Positions 10,817-21,618 of a DNA stretch of 64,000 nucleotides are shown piece by piece (the first letter of the stretch is position 1; every line of letters starts with the position of its first letter). The DNA is taken from the NCBI GenBank assembly GCA_039105265.1, contig JAPFFF010000006.1, positions 4,154,001-4,218,000 on the forward strand, in the 5' to 3' direction. The notes below the pieces were generated by a model that was given only the letters and a program-made list of their open reading frames with translations, was not told where the DNA came from and searched no databases. A program made the translations under genes and the position numbers. The stretch comes from Tritrichomonas musculus. Taxonomy: Eukaryota > Parabasalia > Tritrichomonadida > Tritrichomonadidae.

Positions 10817-11834
10817 ATAAAACTATTTTTAAATTAAAAAAAAAAAAAAAAAAATAAACTTTTCAATTTTTTTTTATTTGAAAAATTCAAAGAATTTGTT
10901 GATCGTTAAATAAAATATTATTTTAAATAATGATCAGTCTGACCGATTCTATGAGATTATTCAAATTAATTGAGATATTTTTTTGAAGTCAATAATTTAT
11001 ATATAACTCATAAAAAAAAAACAATATATAAACAATTAAACATTTGAATATAAATAATATCATTATTTTATAATATATAATAATAATAAAAAGTACTATT
11101 AAAGCAGTATATGAAAAATCATATTTCAATTATTCTGAAAAAATTAATGATAATTAAATAAATTAAATAGATAAATCATTTGATGTTTATTAATAGCAAA
11201 TCAGTTATTTGTTCAGTAAAAAATAATGTATTTTTTCAAAATGAAATATTCGTAAATAGAACTCAATTTCAACTCCAAAATTTTAGATTGGAAAAAAAAT
11301 ATAGTATTATATATTAATAATCATTTATCAAAAATATTATTTATCAAGTATTTGGCGAGAAAACGAACCTCGACAAAAAAATTCGAACGATAGATTCAAT
11401 TCTTTCAAAATTATTTGAGTGAAAACTCTCAATTTACTCGTTAGACGATTAGAATTTCAATAAATTATTTTCATGCTAATTATTGAAAATTGAATATCAT
11501 TGAAAGTATGTTTTATTTATTATATATATTTCTTGATCAATTATATATATACATTTAATATAAATATTAAAATAAATTATATATAAAATTAAATAATAAA
11601 TTAATAAATAAATCAAATGCAATCCTTTATTATTATATTAAAATACATAAAAATAACATTATAAGGTCAATTTATAACCATATCTCTCTTTTTATATTAA
11701 TCTATTTTTATTTTGATAAAATTTGAATAAATATCTTATTAAAATAAAAATATAATTTTAATAATATATATATAATTATATGAATCTGCATTTATATTCA
11801 AAATATTAATATTTTTATTGAATATTAGAATATA
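10817..11834. other. AT-rich intergenic, nothing recognised
   Basis: Very A/T-rich sequence with no coding signal. An A-run of about 20 lies just upstream of the zinc-finger gene. Confidence 0.5.
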
Positions 11835-12469
11835 AAGTCCGATTCAAAAAGCTTGGGACTACTTTTTCAATATTCAATTAAAAGTATTCAATTTTGTCCC
11901 AGGTGATGTGAAACAAATTGTGAGAAGCTCTGAAAAAAATTCAAATAAAAAAATTAAAACATCAATATCTTAAAATAGAATTTATAAAAACCATTTTTTA
12001 TTTATATATTTTCTTTCTTTCTTTCTTTTTTTTATTTTTTGTTTTTTTTCATCAATTTTTTTCAATTAAAGAGGAAGATATATTTTTGATCCAGGAATAA
12101 TCGTCGGTTTGGGCATGCCAATTTTATTTAGAAAGTAATCGGGTAATATCTTGCATATTTCCGTGCTTTTGGTACAATTTTCTATTGAACATTGCTTTTA
12201 TCAAGAAGTTGTAAATAACGATTAACAGAAGTTTTTGAAGTTCCTGTTTTTTCGGCTATTAATCTTTGACTATCGTTTTGCCCATAATAAAATGCCATAC
12301 GCATTTTGGTTGGTAAATCGATTTGCTTTGACATTATAAATTAGTAAAAAATCAATAAAATTTGAATATTTTAAAATCTTAATTGAAAAAAAAATTTTGT
12401 TTTTCACTTTTTATGATAAAAAAATTGAATGAATTTTACTTCATGTCCCAAGCTTTTTGAATCGGACTT
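11835..12469. mobile_element. Tc1-like element, non-autonomous, with perfect terminal repeats (635 bp)
   Basis: The ends are perfect 25-base inverted repeats beginning AAGTCCGATTCAAAAAGCTT, flanked by TA on both sides. On the minus strand, 12334 down to about 12185, a 49-codon frame starts at ATG and encodes a helix-turn-helix (LPTKMRMAFYYGQND, then AEKTGTSKTSVNRYLQLLDK), as at the N terminus of Tc1-type transposases. The rest of the transposase is missing. A second, inner GTCCCA repeat lies about 60 bases from the left end, as also seen in the related end at 48090. The perfect TIRs suggest a young insertion moved by an enzyme made elsewhere. Confidence 0.75.
12185..12334 (-). pseudogene. Tc1 transposase N-terminal helix-turn-helix fragment
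   Basis: The frame begins with ATG and gives about 49 residues ending at a stop. RLIAEKTGTSKTSVNRYL is a typical homeodomain-like helix-turn-helix. It lies inside the 635-bp Tc1-like element. No DDE catalytic part follows, so it is a remnant. As a truncated DNA-binding peptide it could in principle still bind the TIR. Confidence 0.55.
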
Positions 12470-12573
12470 TATAAAAAAAAAATAATCGTTTTTTATCTGA
12501 AAAATTAATTTAATAATTTCAATTAATTCAAAAAATTTGGGACTTACTATACCGTCTTTTTAAAAACCTTATA

Positions 12574-12794
12574 CTCTTCTCAATTAACCTTAGACTCTAT
12601 TGAGTACCTTCAGAAAATCTTTCAATAATTGATAATGTTGAAAATAATTATAGGAAAAAGTTCAAAAAAAAATAATACGTTAAAAAACGATAATTTTTGG
12701 TCGTTATTTATGAAAACTTTTTCATATATTTTTATTTATGTTTTGAGAGAATTTCTGAGAGTACTCAATAAAGTCTAAGGTTAATTGAGAAAAC
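12574..12794. mobile_element. Small inverted-repeat element (221 bp)
   Basis: Inverted repeats of about 45 bases (TTCTCAATTAACCTTAGACT, then a near match) face each other, and TA flanks both sides. There is no coding content. It is a MITE of TA-duplicating type. Confidence 0.65.
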
Positions 12795-12813
12795 TATATA
12801 GAATTTCAACTTA

Positions 12814-13765
12814 CTGTAACTGTTTTGAGTCCAGAGTCTCTCAATTTCCCTGGAGTGAACTGAAAATAAATTGAATGATCAAAATTTTTATTATTAAACA
12901 GTATTTTTAGTAATATGAATGAATTTTATTATCAAAATTAATATGTTTTATAGAGAAAAAAATAAAAGAAAATTAACTTATCAAAAAGTTTCATATAAAG
13001 AAATCAGGTTTTGTCCTCAACATAGTATCATTTATGGCAAAAGAGCTTATTTATGCTAATTCTAGTAATATTAGAGATAGGCTCTTTTTTTAAAACGAAA
13101 AGCTACTATTTTTAACAGATTTCACAATGTAAAATTTTTTTTGCTAAATTTAGTGTTTATTTTTTTATTAACCTTCTTTTAGAAAATAATTTCCATTACT
13201 ATCTTGCAATAAAAATAGCTAAAGACTGGAATGTAAGATATGAATCAATTTTTACGGCTAAAGTGCTTGTCCAATAACAAAATAATCATCACATTCCTTT
13301 ATCTTATCGAGGTTTTTAATTAAGAGTGAATCAAGCATTTCCGCTGAGTCTGAAAACTAAAGACTGGAAAGAAAGATATTCATCAATTCTGTTAAATTTG
13401 TGCTGTTCCAAGAAGTTGTTTTGTAATTGTTAGCTTATCCTGTTGTATTGCTATTTTGTAATCGTGTGTAACTGCTTCTATACAAGTTCGTCAAGTAATA
13501 AAAAATGGTAGACCAAAACAAATATTCATTGAATTTTCAAATTGTATAAAAATTATTAGTAAAATTGAATACATTTTAATCGTATTGCTCTGAAAATACC
13601 TTGGAGTAAAAACAAGAGTTTTTCTTTCAATTTAAACTTTTTCAAAAAGATCGTTTTTTATCATCACTTTTTCAGTTACCGAGATTTTTTAAAACCACTT
13701 TTTGAATGAATTTTTAACTTCACTCCAGCCTTTTTGAATACACTCCAGTCTCAAAACAGTTACTG
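12814..13765. mobile_element. Decayed TA-flanked element with 50-bp imperfect TIRs (952 bp)
   Basis: The left end reads CTGTAACTGTTTTGAG and the right end, read inward, CAGTAACTGTTTTGAG; TA flanks both. A second block (CTGGAGTGAA and relatives) continues the similarity for about 50 bases. The interior has two copies of TAAAGACTGGAA, 137 bases apart, and no readable transposase. The 'CAGT' start is common in mariner/Tc1 ends. Divergent TIRs suggest age. Confidence 0.6.
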
Positions 13766-13861
13766 TATATCTCAATTTTCATTGAATTTTGAGAGATATT
13801 CTCAAATCATATTACAACTCTGAATAATGATCAATGATTGAATTAAATTAAGAAGTTGCGA

Positions 13862-15051
13862 AGAACGTAGGAAACTTTGGCGGTTAAATACGTTAAAACA
13901 AAAAACACTCTTTTTAGGTGAATATATAAAGATTTGAAAAACAATTTCACTTGTATATTAATAAGTATCTTTATAAGTAAATAATTAATTAAAAGAGTTT
14001 AAATTAATTACATCACGTATCATTTTAAAGGCGAAATATTAAATGAAAAGTTTACATGAAAATTCAATGCCTATCGTCAAAAAAGCATTGAAAAATAAAA
14101 TAAAAAAATGAACAAAATGAAGGATTAACATATTTTACTATCTGAATATTTTCAATTATCATTTTATTGAAAATATATTTATATAATAATGTTTCCTTTT
14201 AATGCGTAACAATTCCCAATATTCTTATTTTAGTAGTTATTTCAATTTTTTTATCACAATATTTGATGGGCCAAAATGGTATAAACAAAAAACGTATAAT
14301 TTGAGAGAATAATTGTAAAATTGACCATATTAAAATCTTTAATATATTATATTTATTTCGGTAAGTATTTAAAAAAACTATATTTTAATAAATCATATAA
14401 AAATAATACGCATTATTTTACTAAAGTTTTTAGGCATTGCTTTTTTATCTTAGCAATAAATGAAGATATGATTTTCGATTCATATCATATGCAAATAGGT
14501 AAAATTTGGTACGTAAAATAGTCTTTTAACACGATAAATACGTTAAAAACAAGTAGTAAAAGATGATTGAATAGCTTTTTGAAACTGAATATTTGTTTCA
14601 ACTTTTGAAGAGCAAAACTTATAAAATAACCAAATATACAAAGATAAGAGCTTGTAAGTTAAATCATACTGCTGTTTGCTTTTTCAAATTTTTAATTTTT
14701 CTTGAGTTATGGCATAATCTGGATTGCATTCATTCGTGTTGATTCTTAGCTGTGTAAACTTCTTTAATAATACTACCGCTCGATAATAATACGCATTTTC
14801 ATGCATAATTTATCGAATTTCCTTTGTTTTGATGAAAAATATTTTCATTATTTTCGCATTAAAATTATTATAAACCATTGAATTTTTAGTTTTTGGGTTA
14901 ATTTTGGGATTAAAAATGTTTGATAATATCTCAAAACGTACCGTTAGAAAAATTAATATTTTATTAAATATATTAATTAAATATATCATTAATAATAAAT
15001 AAATATTCCATATATGCAAGTAGTCGGAGGTCAAATAGTTTCCTACGTTCT
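13862..15051. mobile_element. Element with short TIRs and about 8-bp duplication (1.19 kb)
   Basis: AGAACGTAGGAAACT starts the left end and is repeated inverted at the right end. GTTGCGA directly flanks the left end and recurs one base beyond the right end, so the target duplication is 7-8 bases. The interior repeats ATACGTTAAAA twice and has no family-like coding. An 8-bp duplication would fit hAT or a related group; this is inference. Confidence 0.5.
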
Positions 15052-15213
15052 GGTTGCGATGTCTACTTTTTATATATGTAAGATCAAATTTTGTATTATA
15101 GATTATTCTTTTTTGATATATCTGTATCAAATATTGAAGGCTATTTGAAAAAGGCCTTCAAAAAGTGGCGAGTGCCCTCGTTGTCAATTGTTTCTAATAT
15201 TTCAAAAAATAGC

Positions 15214-15304
15214 AGAGTAGGTGAAACTCAAAGAGATTTTATTCTCAAAAAGTTTGTTTTTCTGAAGTTTACGTAATTTTTTTTGAGAGAGTTTCACCTA
15301 CTCT
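15214..15304. mobile_element. 91-bp MITE with perfect 8-bp duplication
   Basis: Arms AGAGTAGGTGAAACTC and its inverse enclose about 60 bases, and AAAATAGC stands on both sides. The perfect duplication shows it moved as a unit. Confidence 0.75.
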
Positions 15305-15312
15305 AAAATAGC

Positions 15313-17122
15313 AAATTGTTTCAAATTTATTTCTATAGATTGAGATAACTCATACAATTTCTTTTTTCCAAGATATTTCGAGCTTAGTTTTTATTAAAAT
15401 TATTGAGCAATTGGATCTTCAAATTATAGCAACTTTAAATACAATATATTTCTTTAAAATCTATCAAAAAAATCTCAAGCATTTCAGATCAATAAATAGA
15501 TTATTTAAAGAATAATTAATAATCATTTAAAACATCAAAGAGTTGACTTATTTTTACATCCATTGGCATGATATATAAAAATTTTAGTAGATTAATCATT
15601 CAAATATGCATTAATTCTCTTTTTTGCATATCACTTTATCTAATTTATATTAAAATAATAATAAAAAAAAGCAATATTTCATTAAAAAATGTAAACGAAA
15701 ATTTATTAAAAGTAAATTGAATATAAAAATCCATCAAAATATAAACCATATAAAGAGAGAGATTGTATTTTTTTTTTTGATAAATAAATCATCAAATATT
15801 GTAAAGTAATCTCATAATTAATTGATATTTATTGATTTTTAAGTGATGATTTGGCTTTGCAATGGTTTTTTTTGATAAAATTTTTAGATTTGTAATGAGA
15901 ATTGCATTGTGAAGAAACATAAAACGTTTAAAACATGTCTGATTGATTGTTTAAATAAATTTTACATAATTTAAAAGCAACTCCGAAGTTGTTTGTATTG
16001 AATTCTTCAATATAAAATAAAAAAATGAATATTTAAAAATCAATTCAATTTTTCATCGATTTAAAATTCAATAAAAAACAATAATCGTCTGCTTTTAAAA
16101 AGTTTGAAATTTTGAATGAAATTCAATAGTGCGAGGACTAACTGTAACGAAATCCTCTCAATTTTCTATATTAATATAGAAAACCTTCACTGAAAAACGG
16201 AGTGAAAAGACAATTTTTTTTCATTTGATCATGTGTAATTATGGAAAAGAAAATTTGTGAATTATTGATATACGCATCAGGTGGAAAGTTTCACGTTTGA
16301 AATTTTATTATACAACAAAATTCATAATATTAATGTATTAAATCATATTTCTAAAATATTTAAATATTTTAGCTCATACACTTGAAGTAAAATAAGAACA
16401 TGATTGATGGATTATTTGGGAAAAGAATTTTTTTCAAAATATTTGTCAATTTAAAATTTATTGAACATATGATATTTCTTTCTCATTGTATGTAATTTCC
16501 CATCTATATATATTATTCTTTCAAAAAAGATATTTATATTCATAATATTTGGTTTCAGAATATAATGTTTTAATGTAAAATCCATGAAGAGATGCAATTA
16601 AAAAACAAAAATTACTTTTAGAAAATAATTGAAGAAAACATGAATAGCATATTTCATGAATTAAACTTTCTTTGATCAAATGAAATCAGTTTAAAAAAAA
16701 AAGATATAAAACCTAATAATCATAAATTATATATATATATATTAATTATATATATATATATTAATTATATAAAATTTTAATTGTCCCCCCCAAAAAAGCA
16801 TGAATTTAAAAAAATTAAATTAGAATTGGTGTATACAACTTTTTGTGAAAAAATAATTTTGCATTTCAAAATCTCAGAAAATATAATTTTATTTTATTCA
16901 AATTTTTAAAGAAAATTACATTTTTTTATATTCCTTTTCAAATTTCATAAAAAGATTTTCTCTTCAGAATAAGAAATAATGGCATTGGAACATGCATTTT
17001 AAGTTTTTTGATCTATTGATATTTCTTATTAATCAAATGAAATAATCTTTCATTTTTTTTCTAAAATAAATGAAAATCCATAATATTTTTTTTAAGATTA
17101 ATTTATTCATATTCAAATTTAT
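15313..17122. other. AT-rich intergenic with AT microsatellites
   Basis: No gene is seen. Two (AT)n blocks separated by TTAATTAT lie near 16727-16768, and a short palindrome of the type TTTCTATATTAATATAGAAA near 16161. A poly-C run is at about 16785. Confidence 0.5.
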
Positions 17123-17779
17123 CTATATATAAAAATCATTTTCATCATTAAATAATGTAAACGATGAAATATTATCATCAAATTCATACATGTTATCAAC
17201 ATCATAAATGCCGTTTTCTTGACCCAAATTCATTGTGTCATTGAAGATCTTATTAATTAGTTCTTCATCTTCTTGTTGATCTTTTTTCGCAATCGTTGAT
17301 TGATTATTTAGCAAAAATGAATTTTTGAGAGTCACGTTTTGATTTTTGTCATTAACATCACGATCATGGTGACTGTCCACTGTTTCTGAATTTAGGATAT
17401 CATCCTCTTTTTCACAATCATTATTTTTTTGGAGATATAAAAACCTGTTTTTGAGAGATATCTGATTTCTATTCTTGAAGTATTCATGCATAGTTGACCA
17501 TTTGGGGCCAACTTCCTGGTATAGTTTGAGGAGTAACTTATCTTCTTCTTCTGTCCATTCGATATTTGATAAGCCTGGCTTTAAGTAATTTGTATATCGA
17601 TCTCTGCACTGTTTTGCAGTTCTTCCAGCAACAAATTTGGCAATAAATGACCATTGTTTATTTCCGATCATATTTACCAGATTGTTTATTATTTTGTCCT
17701 CTTGGGCAGAAAAAGGTATTTTGATTCTTTTGCTATTATTATTTTTCATTGGCTGGGTATCCCTTTGGATTTCACTCAT
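17123..17779 (-). CDS. R2R3 Myb-like DNA-binding protein (Myb-2)
   Basis: The 218-residue protein starts at ATG. Two Myb repeats occupy residues about 20-118: FSAQEDKIINNLVNMIG with WSFIAKFVAGRTAKQCRDRY, then EWTEEEDKLLLKLYQEVG with KWSTMHEYFKNRNQISLKNR. The inter-repeat linker NYLKPGLSNIEW is nearly identical to that of Myb-1, so the two are close paralogues. After about 75 polar residues the protein ends in an acidic-aromatic tail (YEFDDNISSFTLFNDENDF) that matches the Myb-1 tail. It is predicted to act in the nucleus as a sequence-specific regulator; its target is unknown. CATTTTAAGC directly precedes the ATG, as upstream of the DHH-repeat gene. The TSD of the large MULE starts 301 bases beyond its start codon. 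Confidence 0.9.
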   Translation of the reverse strand: MSEIQRDTQPMKNNNSKRIKIPFSAQEDKIINNLVNMIGNKQWSFIAKFVAGRTAKQCRDRYTNYLKPGLSNIEWTEEEDKLLLKLYQEVGPKWSTMHEYFKNRNQISLKNRFLYLQKNNDCEKEDDILNSETVDSHHDRDVNDKNQNVTLKNSFLLNNQSTIAKKDQQEDEELINKIFNDTMNLGQENGIYDVDNMYEFDDNISSFTLFNDENDFYI

Positions 17780-18080
17780 GCTTAAAATGTTTTTTAAAAT
17801 ATCACTTAACTAATATATGAAAAAGTCATTTTGTATTCAAATTTCAAACAAAAGTATTTAATAAAGCTCATTGATTTTATAATATATTTTCTGTTAATAA
17901 ACAAAATATTTTCTGATAAATTCAGTTTTTAATAGTCGTATATCTTTTTGTGTTAAGTCAAAAGTGAATATTTTTCAGTTTTAAAAATTAAAAAATTTGT
18001 AATTTTAATTGTAATTTTTTAGTGTTAGCTAATTTTACATTATTAATTTAATTTGAATAGTTTTTTTTTATAAATGAAAA
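17780..18080. other. Spacer between Myb-2 and the satellite MULE
   Basis: AT-rich. It may hold the Myb-2 promoter, but no element can be assigned beyond the ATTTTAAGC next to the ATG. Confidence 0.4.
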
Positions 18081-18089
18081 TTGATAAAC
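18081..18089 (+). repeat. Left target-site duplication of the satellite MULE
   Basis: TTGATAAAC occurs here and again at 26325-26333, immediately outside each end of the element. A perfect 9-bp duplication is usual for Mutator-like insertion. Confidence 0.85.
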
Positions 18090-18420
18090 GGCATAGGAAT
18101 CGGGGTCTATTAAAATCGGCACGAAATATTTTACAACAAGAAACTTTTTGAAAGATCCGACCAGGTAAAAATTTTACCACTTTTTGAGAGAAAAAGTTCT
18201 ATCGTTGAGATGAACTTTTTGAGAGATTGAAATAAAACGGTTATAAAGGTGAATTATCTATTATATGAAAAAAGGCGCCCTTTTGTTTTGAAATTGGTAT
18301 CGCATCAGAGCAAATGTATTATTGATTGATTCCGCTGCTGATTCCACCAGCAGATTGTTTGTGATCGACGCAAAATAAGGAACCATTTTTAATTATAAAT
18401 TGCCAGATGCGATATTAAAA
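18090..18420 (+). repeat. Outer unique part of left TIR of the satellite MULE
   Basis: The approximately 331 bases match 25994-26324 in inverse orientation almost base for base. It includes GACTTTTTGA-type motifs at about 18145, 18180 and 18213. The last bases run directly into the first 135-bp unit. Confidence 0.85.
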
Positions 18421-21400
18421 TATCATTTACACGTAAACAGCAAGAAGGTAACCTCAATAAGGAAACTCAAAGCACGAACTAATAACAACACATTCCTCAC
18501 TAAACGATCTCATAGTAATTGCTCAAAATCTCTGATTTTACACAAATGTTGTAAATATCATTTACACGTAAACAGCAAGAAGGTAACCTCAATAAGGAAA
18601 CTCAAAGCACGAACTAATAACAACACATTCCTCACTAAACGATCTCATAGTAATTGCTCAAAATCTCTGATTTTACACAAATGTTGTAAATATCATTTAC
18701 ACGTAAACAGCAAGAAGGTAACCTCAATAAGGAAACTCAAAGCACGAACTAATAACAACACATTCCTCACTAAACGATCTCATAGTAATTGCTCAAAATC
18801 TCTGATTTTACACAAATGTTGTAAATATCATTTACACGTAAACAGCAAGAAGGTAACCTCAATAAGGAAACTCAAAGCACGAACTAATAACAACACATTC
18901 CTCACTAAACGATCTCATAGTAATTGCTCAAAATCTCTGATTTTACACAAATGTTGTAAATATCATTTACACGTAAACAGCAAGAAGGTAACCTCAATAA
19001 GGAAACTCAAAGCACGAACTAATAACAGCACATTCCTCACTAAACGATCTCATAGTAATTGCTCAAAATCTCTGATTTTACACAAATGTTGTAAATATCA
19101 TTTACACGTAAACAGCAAGAAGGTAACCTCAATAAGGAAACTCAAAGCACGAACTAATAACAGCACATTCCTCACTAAACGATCTCATAGTAATTGCTCA
19201 AAATCTCTGATTTTACACAAATGTTGTAAATATCATTTACACGTAAACAGCAAGAAGGTAACCTCAATAAGGAAACTCAAAGCACGAACTAATAACAACA
19301 CATTCCTCACTAAACGATCTCATAGTAATTGCTCAAAATCTCTGATTTTACACAAATGTTGTAAATATCATTTACACGTAAACAGCAAGAAGGTAACCTC
19401 AATAAGGAAACTCAAAGCACGAACTAATAACAACACATTCCTCACTAAACGATCTCATAGTAATTGCTCAAAATCTCTGATTTTACACAAATGTTGTAAA
19501 TATCATTTACACGTAAACAGCAAGAAGGTAACCTCAATAAGGAAACTCAAAGCACGAACTAATAACAACACATTCCTCACTAAACGATCTCATAGTAATT
19601 GCTCAAAATCTCTGATTTTACACAAATGTTGTAAATATCATTTACACGTAAACAGCAAGAAGGTAACCTCAATAAGGAAACTCAAAGCACGAACTAATAA
19701 CAGCACATTCCTCACTAAACGATCTCATAGTAATTGCTCAAAATCTCTGATTTTACACAAATGTTGTAAATATCATTTACACGTAAACAGCAAGAAGGTA
19801 ACCTCAATAAGGAAACTCAAAGCACGAACTAATAACAACACATTCCTCACTAAACGATCTCATAGTAATTGCTCAAAATCTCTGATTTTACACAAATGTT
19901 GTAAATATCATTTACACGTAAACAGCAAGAAGGTAACCTCAATAAGGAAACTCAAAGCACGAACTAATAACAACACATTCCTCACTAAACGATCTCATAG
20001 TAATTGCTCAAAATCTCTGATTTTACACAAATGTTGTAAATATCATTTACACGTAAACAGCAAGAAGGTAACCTCAATAAGGAAACTCAAAGCACGAACT
20101 AATAACAACACATTCCTCACTAAACGATCTCATAGTAATTGCTCAAAATCTCTGATTTTACACAAATGTTGTAAATATCATTTACACGTAAACAGCAAGA
20201 AGGTAACCTCAATAAGGAAACTCAAAGCACGAACTAATAACAACACATTCCTCACTAAACGATCTCATAGTAATTGCTCAAAATCTCTGATTTTACACAA
20301 ATGTTGTAAATATCATTTACACGTAAACAGCAAGAAGGTAACCTCAATAAGGAAACTCAAAGCACGAACTAATAACAACACATTCCTCACTAAACGATCT
20401 CATAGTAATTGCTCAAAATCTCTGATTTTACACAAATGTTGTAAATATCATTTACACGTAAACAGCAAGAAGGTAACCTCAATAAGGAAACTCAAAGCAC
20501 GAACTAATAACAGCACATTCCTCACTAAACGATCTCATAGTAATTGCTCAAAATCTCTGATTTTACACAAATGTTGTAAATATCATTTACACGTAAACAG
20601 CAAGAAGGTAACCTCAATAAGGAAACTCAAAGCACGAACTAATAACAACACATTCCTCACTAAACGATCTCATAGTAATTGCTCAAAATCTCTGATTTTA
20701 CACAAATGTTGTAAATATCATTTACACGTAAACAGCAAGAAGGTAACCTCAATAAGGAAACTCAAAGCACGAACTAATAACAACACATTCCCCACTAAAC
20801 GATCTCATAGTAATTGCTCAAAATCTCTGATTTTACACAAATGTTGTAAATATCATTTACACGTAAACAGCAAGAAGGTAACCTCAATAAGGAAACTCAA
20901 AGCACGAACTAATAACAACACATTCCTCACTAAACGATCTCATAGTAATTGCTCAAAATCTCTGATTTTACACAAATGTTGTAAATATCATTTACACGTA
21001 AACAGCAAGAAGGTAACCTCAATAAGGAAACTCAAAGCACGAACTAATAACAACACATTCCTCACTAAACGATCTCATAGTAATTGCTCAAAATCTCTGA
21101 TTTTACACAAATGTTGTAAATATCATTTACACGTAAACAGCAAGAAGGTAACCTCAATAAGGAAACTCAAAGCACGAACTAATAACAACACATTCCTCAC
21201 TAAACGATCTCATAGTAATTGCTCAAAATCTCTGATTTTACACAAATGTTGTAAATATCATTTACACGTAAACAGCAAGAAGGTAACCTCAATAAGGAAA
21301 CTCAAAGCACGAACTAATAACAACACATTCCTCACTAAACGATCTCATAGTAATTGCTCAAAATCTCTGATTTTACACAAATGTTGTAAATATCATTTAC

Positions 21401-21543
21401 ACGTAAACAGCAAGAAGGTAACCTCAATAAGGAAACTCAAAGCACGAACTAATAACAACACATTCCTCACTAAACGATCTCATAGTAATTGCTCAAAATC
21501 TCTGATTTTACACAAATGTTGTAAATATCATTTACACGTAAAC
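18421..21543 (+). repeat. Left satellite array: 23 units of 135 bp plus a partial
   Basis: Each unit begins TATCATTTACACGTAAACAG and ends AAATGTTGTAAA. Unit starts are exactly 135 bases apart from 18421 to 21526. Nearly all bases are identical. Variants: AAC to AGC at one site in units 5, 6, 10 and 16, and a CTC to CCC change in unit 18, counted from the outside. Since 135 is a multiple of three, one frame stays open for 1065 codons (45-residue repeat KYHLHVNSKKVTSIRKLK...), but it has no ATG. The base variants change amino acids, and a copy in the other array has a stop. I therefore regard it as non-coding, perhaps an array of transposase-binding sites. Confidence 0.9.
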
Positions 21544-21618
21544 AACAATAATAAAATACGACAAATAATTCTTTATTTTAATCTTTATTTTTTTTAAAAA
21601 TAATTTAACTTTTAATGA

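Noticed and set aside
14321-15276. Short frames inside the 13862 element
   Set aside because: They open at TTG and have no domain or repeat structure.
18400-21597. Giant 45-residue-repeat protein encoded by the left array
   Set aside because: No ATG; the frame stays open because the unit is a multiple of three. Variants change amino acids and one right-array unit carries a stop.
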